Below are positions 59,493 through 64,000 of a stretch of 64,000 bases of DNA, piece after piece. Below the pieces are notes generated by a model, which was not told the DNA's origin, ran no database searches, and saw only the letters and a list, made by a program, of their open reading frames with translations. Every line of letters begins with the position of its first letter. Within the stretch, counting starts at the first letter, position 1. Location: NCBI RefSeq assembly GCF_029360645.1, contig NZ_JARDUA010000002.1, positions 620,001 through 684,000 on the forward strand. The letters are read 5' to 3'. The stretch is from Pontibacter litorisediminis. GTDB lineage: Bacteria; Bacteroidota; Bacteroidia; Cytophagales; Hymenobacteraceae. The position numbers and the translations under genes are program-made.

Positions 59493-60086
59493 TTAAAAAC
59501 CCAATCCGGCAGAAATTGAGAAAGCCCTGCCTTTGCCCTCTGACCTACCATCGTTGAACAGGGAGGTCAGGTAGTGATGGTACTGCAGGTCCAGGTGCAG
59601 TAGCCACAGCTCAAACCCCACGCCTCCGTTGAGGGCAAACTGCGCCTTGTGTATATCGCTGCGTTCGATGGCGAGGTTGTTGTCGGCCACGGAGAAGGCG
59701 TAGGAAATGGAAGGCCCGGCCATAAACCTGATGCGCGAAGCTACGCCCCCATCATAATCAGTGCGGTAACCCAGCAGGACGGGGATGCGAAGGTAACGCA
59801 CCGTTAGCGCGTCGCGCTCCCCCACACGGGGCTGTACACGGGTAATGAGGTGCGTTTTGTGGCTTACCAGGTTTAGCTCCGGCTGCACAAAGAGCCGCTC
59901 CCCTATCCGCCCCTAAATTCCGAGCTCGTAGCTCACGCCGGTGTCGTCATCCTCCACCAGTTCGTCGCTGCTGAGGCTGTAGAAGTTAACGCCCGCCTTG
60001 GCGCCGATCGTCAGCTTTGGCTCGTCCTGAGCAAAGGCGGCACCCCCCCAGCAAAGCATCAACACAAAGAGTATAATTGTTTTCAT
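59493..60086 (-). pseudogene. Outer-membrane beta-barrel protein with an in-frame TAG
   Basis: Reading from the ATG at 60086: signal peptide MKTIILFVLMLCWGGAAFAQ, then DEPKLTIGAKAGVNFYSLSS and ...VSYELGI. A TAG at 59913-59915 (codon 58) follows, then in the same frame GRIGERLFVQPELNLVSHKT and the rest of a porin-like barrel ending AFSISAGLGF (Phe end) at 59493. Without the TAG the gene would encode 197 residues of an outer-membrane protein of the OMP_b-brl_2 kind. The frame is intact on both sides, so a single base change (for example TAT, TTG or TGG to TAG) or a sequencing error explains it. An internal start (ATG at 59888) without a signal is unlikely to be functional. Confidence 0.8.
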
Positions 60087-60215
60087 AGGAATGCATGGTT
60101 TATCTAAGCCTGGTTTATACTCCTTAAACTATACTTGCTTTGGGTTTGTTTGCGCTTCCCTGCCTCCAATACAGCTGATTTGCTTAACTTGCCTACACCA
60201 TGTGATGCTAAAACT

Positions 60216-60791
60216 ATGAATACTGCTACCGCTCTCCTGCAACTGCCTATTGCACCTGACCTATACCTGCGCCGTGCCACGGCCGCCGACGCCCAGGCAC
60301 TGTATTATATTATAGACCGCGACCGCCCCTACCTGCGCCGTTGGCTTCCTTTTATAGACTTTAGCCAGGGCCCAGGCGACACAGAGGCTTACCTGAAGTA
60401 TGTGACCGCCCCCGGCAACATGTCTGACTTGGTTTTTGTGATTGTGCACGAGCAGAAGGTGTGTGGCCTGATCGGGTTTAAAGGCATGGACAAGCTCAAC
60501 AAGAAGCTGGAGATCGGCTATTGGCTGGCCGAGGACAAGCAGGGCAAGGGCATCATGCGCCGCGCCTGCCAAACCTTGATAACGTACGCTTTCGAGAAAC
60601 TGCGCATGAACCGCATTGAGATTCGGGTAGGCGTGGGCAACGAGCGCAGCAGCAACATCCCGAAGAAGCTTGGATTTACGCTGGAGGGGGTGCAGCGGCA
60701 CGGGGAGTTCCTCAACGACCACTTCCACGACCTGGAGGTGTACAGCCTGCTGCGTCACGAGTTCAGCGCCGGTGCCAACGGCCAAGATTGA
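60216..60791 (+). CDS. GNAT acetyltransferase, RimL/YdaF type
   Basis: 191 residues. LYLRRATAADAQALYYIIDR start, PYLRRWLPFIDF (typical of RimL/YdaF-like enzymes), acetyl-CoA region GYWLAEDKQGKGIMRRACQTL and the EIRVGVGNERSSNIPKKLGF motif with final DLEVYSLLRHEF. Ribosomal-protein-serine-acetyltransferase-like; the actual substrate is unknown. The ATG at 60216 is preferred over 60135, whose extension does not fit the family. The next gene lies 60 bases on. Confidence 0.9.
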   Translation: MNTATALLQLPIAPDLYLRRATAADAQALYYIIDRDRPYLRRWLPFIDFSQGPGDTEAYLKYVTAPGNMSDLVFVIVHEQKVCGLIGFKGMDKLNKKLEIGYWLAEDKQGKGIMRRACQTLITYAFEKLRMNRIEIRVGVGNERSSNIPKKLGFTLEGVQRHGEFLNDHFHDLEVYSLLRHEFSAGANGQD

Positions 60792-60851
60792 AACGCTTCT
60801 GTAGCCAAAGCAGTATCTCTACCTTAACACTAAATCTTAAACACTGAAACT

Positions 60852-61481
60852 ATGAGTAACGCAGCCTTTATCCAGATACACCCCGAAAATCCGCAGGAGC
60901 GTAAGATCCTTGAGGCCGTGGAAATCCTTCGCAACGGGGGCGTCATCATTTACCCCACCGACACCATCTATGGCCTTGGCTGCGACATTCATAACGCCCG
61001 CGCCATAGAGCGTGTGTGCCAGATAAAGGGCGTGAAGCCCGACAAGGTGAACTTTTCCTTCATCTGCTCTGACCTAACCCACATCTCCGACTACGCCAAA
61101 ATCGATACGCCTACCTATAAGGTGATGAAGAAGGCACTCCCTGGGCCATTTACGTTTGTGCTGAACGCCACCAGCAACGCTCCAAAGTATGCCAGCGCCA
61201 AAAAGAGGACGGTGGGTATCCGTGTGCCTGACAATAACATCGCCCTGCAACTGGTAAAGGAGCTCGGCAACCCGATCCTCTCCACCTCCATCCGCGATGA
61301 TGACGAAGTGATTGAGTACAGCACCGACCCGGAACTGATCTATGAGAAGTACCGCAACCTGGTGGACGCCGTGATAGACGGGGGGCCTGGCAACAACATA
61401 GCCTCTACAGTGGTGGATGCCACCAACAATACCTTCGAGGTGCTACGCGAAGGCGCCGGCGACATTGAGGAGTATCTTTAG
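60852..61481 (+). CDS. tsaC: L-threonylcarbamoyladenylate synthase (TsaC/Sua5/YwlC)
   Basis: 209 residues. Makes threonylcarbamoyl-AMP from threonine, bicarbonate and ATP for t6A37 tRNA modification. Motifs: IYPTDTIYGLGCDIHN, the KxR region KKALPGPFTFVL and KKRTVGIRVPDN, and LSTSIRDDDE. The single-domain short form lacks the Sua5 C-terminal domain. Signature residues are intact, so it should be active. Downstream 155 bases hold only TATACTT words. Confidence 0.94.
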   Translation: MSNAAFIQIHPENPQERKILEAVEILRNGGVIIYPTDTIYGLGCDIHNARAIERVCQIKGVKPDKVNFSFICSDLTHISDYAKIDTPTYKVMKKALPGPFTFVLNATSNAPKYASAKKRTVGIRVPDNNIALQLVKELGNPILSTSIRDDDEVIEYSTDPELIYEKYRNLVDAVIDGGPGNNIASTVVDATNNTFEVLREGAGDIEEYL

Positions 61482-61636
61482 GAATTTTGGGAGTTAGAAG
61501 GCTGAAAAGACAGAAAGTGGTGGCTTAGATGTCGTGATTTACACTTTGCCTGACACGCGTTTTATACTTTCTTCTCCCTTTTTCATACGCCACTGGTTAT
61601 ACTTTATACTTTGCCTAAACTCTCGAACTCTGTGGT

Positions 61637-62575
61637 CTACACCCGCTTGTGTTTCCACCTTTTATGGGTCCAGAGGTAGTCGGCGGGCGCGCGGCGGAGG
61701 GCGGCCTCCAGTTTTTGGGCAAAGGCTACCGTTATGGGGTACTCTGTTTCGGGGGCAACACCTACAGGCACCGCTTTGCCGTCGGTAATCTCTTCAAACG
61801 TAAGGTCATAGTGTCCGCGGCGGGTGCGCTTTACATCCAGAAACAGCACCGGGTAGCCGAAGCGCTGGGAAAGTTTCTCGGCGCCGGTGTAGAAAGGGGT
61901 TTCCTGGTGCATGAACTGCGTCCAGAAGGTGATTTCGCTACGCAGCGGCGTCTGGTCCGAAAGCAGGGCGACCACCCGCGGCACCTCCCGCTTGGCGACG
62001 AACTCCCGCAGCGTGTCTTTCATCTTAATCAGGTGGGCACCCAGGCGGCTGCGCGTGTGCAGCATGAAGCTCTCGAAGAAGGGATTGTTGAGCGGCTTGT
62101 ATACTCCTTCCGAGGGAAAGCCGAATGTAACGGCCGAGGCCGAGAGGCTCCACTCCCAGTTGCCCACATGCGAGCCAAGTATAAGCACCGGCGTACCAGC
62201 CTCCACATACTTTGCCAGCAGCCCCGGGTTGGTGAAGCGGGTGCGGCGCTGCATCTCCTCACGGCGCATGCCCGCCAGGTGCAGGATCTCTACCATCACG
62301 TCGGCAAACTGGCGGTAAAAAGCCTTGGCCACCCCTTCCCGCTCCTGCTCGCTCTTCTCCGGAAAAGCCATGCGCAGGTTCTGCTGCACCACAGCTTTGC
62401 GGTAGCCGGTCACGTAGTACATCAGGAAGTACAGAAAATCGGCAAGCAGGTATAAAACAGGCAGCGGCAGGGCGGCAACAGCCTTCAGCAGCAACCAGAA
62501 CGGATAGTAAAGCGGGGGTATGTTTATACGTTTATCCACAGGCAAACAGAGCAGGCGCAAAGGTACAACCATCAA
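61637..62575 (-). CDS. LpxL/HtrB-type lipid A (lysophospholipid) acyltransferase
   Basis: 312 residues with one N-terminal helix (about 27-48), the family motif ILGSHVGNWEWSLS (catalytic His and Glu of HxxxxE), TGYRKAVVQQNLRMAFPEKS, and a second block VALLSDQTPLRSEITFW. Members add a secondary acyl chain to lipid A at the inner membrane; the Bacteroidota version may do so on unphosphorylated or five-chain lipid A. Starts at ATG 62575 or the ATG next to it. Monocistronic. Confidence 0.9.
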   Translation of the reverse strand: MMVVPLRLLCLPVDKRINIPPLYYPFWLLLKAVAALPLPVLYLLADFLYFLMYYVTGYRKAVVQQNLRMAFPEKSEQEREGVAKAFYRQFADVMVEILHLAGMRREEMQRRTRFTNPGLLAKYVEAGTPVLILGSHVGNWEWSLSASAVTFGFPSEGVYKPLNNPFFESFMLHTRSRLGAHLIKMKDTLREFVAKREVPRVVALLSDQTPLRSEITFWTQFMHQETPFYTGAEKLSQRFGYPVLFLDVKRTRRGHYDLTFEEITDGKAVPVGVAPETEYPITVAFAQKLEAALRRAPADYLWTHKRWKHKRV

Positions 62576-62647
62576 GCCTGATTATGAAATCTCGTAACTT
62601 GTGCTTATTTAGCAATTAGCAGCGTCGCTGCAGACAAAGGTTTTTTT

Positions 62648-62697
62648 GACAAAAGACAAAGGACATGTAGCTAAACAATCCGCTTTTGTCCTTTGTC
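62648..62697. repeat. Low-complexity inverted repeat (GACAAAGGAC)
   Basis: GACAAAGGAC (62655-62664) faces GTCCTTTGTC (62688-62697), with extra copies GACAAAA on the left and CCTTTGTCA on the right, in the gap between the acyltransferase and WbqC genes. It resembles other word-built intergenic hairpins at 14701-14771 and around 53860-53925. Confidence 0.55.
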
Positions 62698-62760
62698 AAA
62701 TGATCCTTTGTCACAAAACAAACTTTCTAACCCTCTAACTTTTTAACTTTCTACCTCAAC

Positions 62761-63366
62761 TTGATCCTGCTTACCGAAACACAATACAACCCGCCTGTAA
62801 GCTACTTCTGGCACGCTATTCGTAGTGAGAGTATACAGCTGGAGGCGCACGAGAACTACGTGAAGCAAAGCTACCGCAACCGCTGCCATGTGCTGACGGC
62901 CCATGGGGTGCAGCCGCTGAGCGTGCCGGTGCTACGCGGCAACAGCAAGGTGAAAACCCCGATACAGGAGATCGAGATCGATTACAGCCAGAAGTGGCAG
63001 CTGGTGCACTGGCGTACGATACAGGCGGCATACGGCCGCGCCCCCTATTTTGAATTTTACAGTGATTACCTGCGCGAGGTGTACGAGCGTCAGCCGAAAT
63101 TTTTGTTTGAGCTGAACGTTGAACTTTTGAAGCTTTATCTTAAATTACTAAAACTAAATAAACCGCTGGGTTTGACAGATTCATACCAGATTCAGCCCCC
63201 GGGAGACGTGCTCGACCTCAGAAACAGGATACATCCTAAAATCTATCCTGACAATTTGCACGTAATACCATATACACAAGTATTTGGCAAACAATTTGTA
63301 CCAGAGCTTAGTATAATTGACTTGTTGTTTACACAGGGTCCAGCGTCGATTTCTTTCCTTCACTAA
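62761..63366 (+). CDS. WbqC-family protein
   Basis: 201 residues. The N-terminal TETQYNPPVSYFWHAIRS and NRCHVLTAHGVQPLSVPV followed by VKTPIQEIEIDYSQKWQLVH are characteristic of the WbqC family, found near polysaccharide or glycan genes; the enzymatic role is not well defined. The start is TTG at 62761, since the conserved first strand begins right there and no ATG precedes it in frame. It lies 118 bases before clpC on the same strand. Confidence 0.85.
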   Translation: MILLTETQYNPPVSYFWHAIRSESIQLEAHENYVKQSYRNRCHVLTAHGVQPLSVPVLRGNSKVKTPIQEIEIDYSQKWQLVHWRTIQAAYGRAPYFEFYSDYLREVYERQPKFLFELNVELLKLYLKLLKLNKPLGLTDSYQIQPPGDVLDLRNRIHPKIYPDNLHVIPYTQVFGKQFVPELSIIDLLFTQGPASISFLH

Positions 63367-63484
63367 AGACGTTCCGCAAGCTGAACAATTGTACTGAAAA
63401 GCTTGTTTGGATTAAAGGTATAGCTGTTAAGCTCAATCAGTTATAACATTTCAGAATTAAAAGAATACACGGAGTATAGTATAC

Positions 63485-64000
63485 ATGGAAGCAAAATTCT
63501 CAAACCGAGTAAAAGAGGTCATCTCGCTTAGCCGTGAGGAAGCAATCCGGCTTGGCCATGACTACATCGGCACCGAGCACTTGGTGCTGGGTATGATTCG
63601 GGAAGGAGAAGGTACAGCCATCTCTCTGCTCAAGAAGCTTGGCGTTTCGATAGATGAGTTAAAGTACGCTTTAGAACAGGCTACACGAAATACAGCGTCG
63701 CAAAGCAGCAACATCACGGGCAGTATCCCTCTGACGAAGCAGACCGAAAAGGTGCTCAAGATAACGTACTTGGAGGCGAAGATCTTCAAGAGCGACATCA
63801 TTGGCACCGAACACCTTCTGTTGTCCATCCTACGGGACGAGGACAACATATCTTCTCAAATCTTAGCGAAATTCAACGTGAACTACGAAGCAATAAGAGA
63901 CTCTTTGGATTATCATAGCAATAATCCGCTGGCATCGTCTGACACTGACGACTCTGATGATTCAGACAAACTGTTTGGTAGCTCATCATCCCGCTCAGGC
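63485..64000 (+). CDS. clpC: ATP-dependent Clp protease ATPase ClpC, N-terminal part
   Basis: The first 172 residues of a ClpC-type AAA+ unfoldase; the gene runs out of the window. Two Clp_N repeats are visible (MEAKFSNRVKEVISLSREEA with HDYIGTEHLVLGMI, then SNITGSIPLTKQTEKVLKIT with IIGTEHLLLSIL), followed by a flexible acidic/Ser linker (SSDTDDSDDSDKLFGSSSS). ClpC with ClpP degrades misfolded and regulated proteins; the N-domain binds adaptors such as McsB. Leader (63367-63484) holds TATA-like AT-rich sequence with no clear motif. Confidence 0.93.
   Translation, partial: MEAKFSNRVKEVISLSREEAIRLGHDYIGTEHLVLGMIREGEGTAISLLKKLGVSIDELKYALEQATRNTASQSSNITGSIPLTKQTEKVLKITYLEAKIFKSDIIGTEHLLLSILRDEDNISSQILAKFNVNYEAIRDSLDYHSNNPLASSDTDDSDDSDKLFGSSSSRSG

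Noticed and set aside
32..62175. TATACTT word as a promoter element
   Set aside because: It does not match TAnnTTTG, occurs mostly inside genes and in both orientations relative to transcription.
1..64000. Insertion sequence or prophage explaining the repeats
   Set aside because: No transposase, integrase or terminal direct repeat was found near any copy.

Overview
The window is a chromosomal segment of a Bacteroidota bacterium. The closest fit is Cytophagales, family Hymenobacteraceae (Pontibacter-like). This is inferred from a Bacteroidota-type curli cluster, a TonB receptor paired with a DUF4249-type lipoprotein, tandem FtsX-family permeases, a type IX secretion tail remnant, a YpdA-like reductase, and the general lack of Shine-Dalgarno sequences. 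No rRNA, tRNA, transposase, phage gene or CRISPR array was seen.

Layout. 1-730: an intergenic structured repeat. 729-3730: an unrecognised protein, nicotinate phosphoribosyltransferase and a small HNH protein. 3884-11779 (minus strand): a complete curli cluster reading csgE, csgF, csgG, two long acidic curlins, a CsgB-like minor curlin, then a beta-propeller lipoprotein. 11923-14162 (minus strand): a tightly coupled set of a small unknown protein, a seven-helix membrane protein, a NarX/DesK-type histidine kinase and a receiver-only response regulator. It lies directly upstream of the curli genes and is a plausible regulator of them. 14381-14686: thioredoxin. 14761-28470: an NtrB/NtrC-type pair divergent from a HlyD adaptor, ABC ATPase, two FtsX permeases, an M61 peptidase and a TolC protein. 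A near-consensus sigma-54 promoter and an upstream palindrome lie in the divergent gap. 29171-33311: TonB receptor, DUF4249-type lipoprotein and a CPBP protease. 33382-40034 (minus strand): purine nucleoside phosphorylase, SppA, a small membrane protein, RarA and an AI-2E-family exporter. 40098-49898: a DMT transporter, a type IX sorting-tail remnant, RhlE-type helicase, YpdA-like reductase, a frameshifted small gene, an acetyltransferase, tandem fatty-acid desaturases and dihydrolipoyl dehydrogenase. 50102-64000: TPR protein, M23 peptidase, FabG, a VWA-like membrane protein, two acetyltransferases, a pseudouridine synthase, an RBBP9-type hydrolase, a broken outer-membrane protein gene, TsaC, an LpxL-type acyltransferase, a WbqC-family protein and the start of ClpC.

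Two signals are not explained by these genes. First, six large intergenic stretches (about 1-560, 28.5, 38.1, 42.9, 50.9 and 58.2 kb) are copies of one modular element, in both orientations, with the modules in the same order. Its roughly 130-150 bp core has several hairpins, and differences between copies are compensatory on the two sides of the stems. This is strong evidence that the transcribed or single-stranded form folds. I know of no description of it. Second, the word TATACTT/AAGTATA occurs about 90 times by eye on both strands, inside genes as well as between them, against roughly 8 expected by chance. It also clusters at the edge of the structured element.

Three genes are visibly damaged: an outer-membrane protein with an in-frame TAG, a small protein split at an A5 run, and a type IX sorting tail without its body. 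Four genes appear to use TTG starts.
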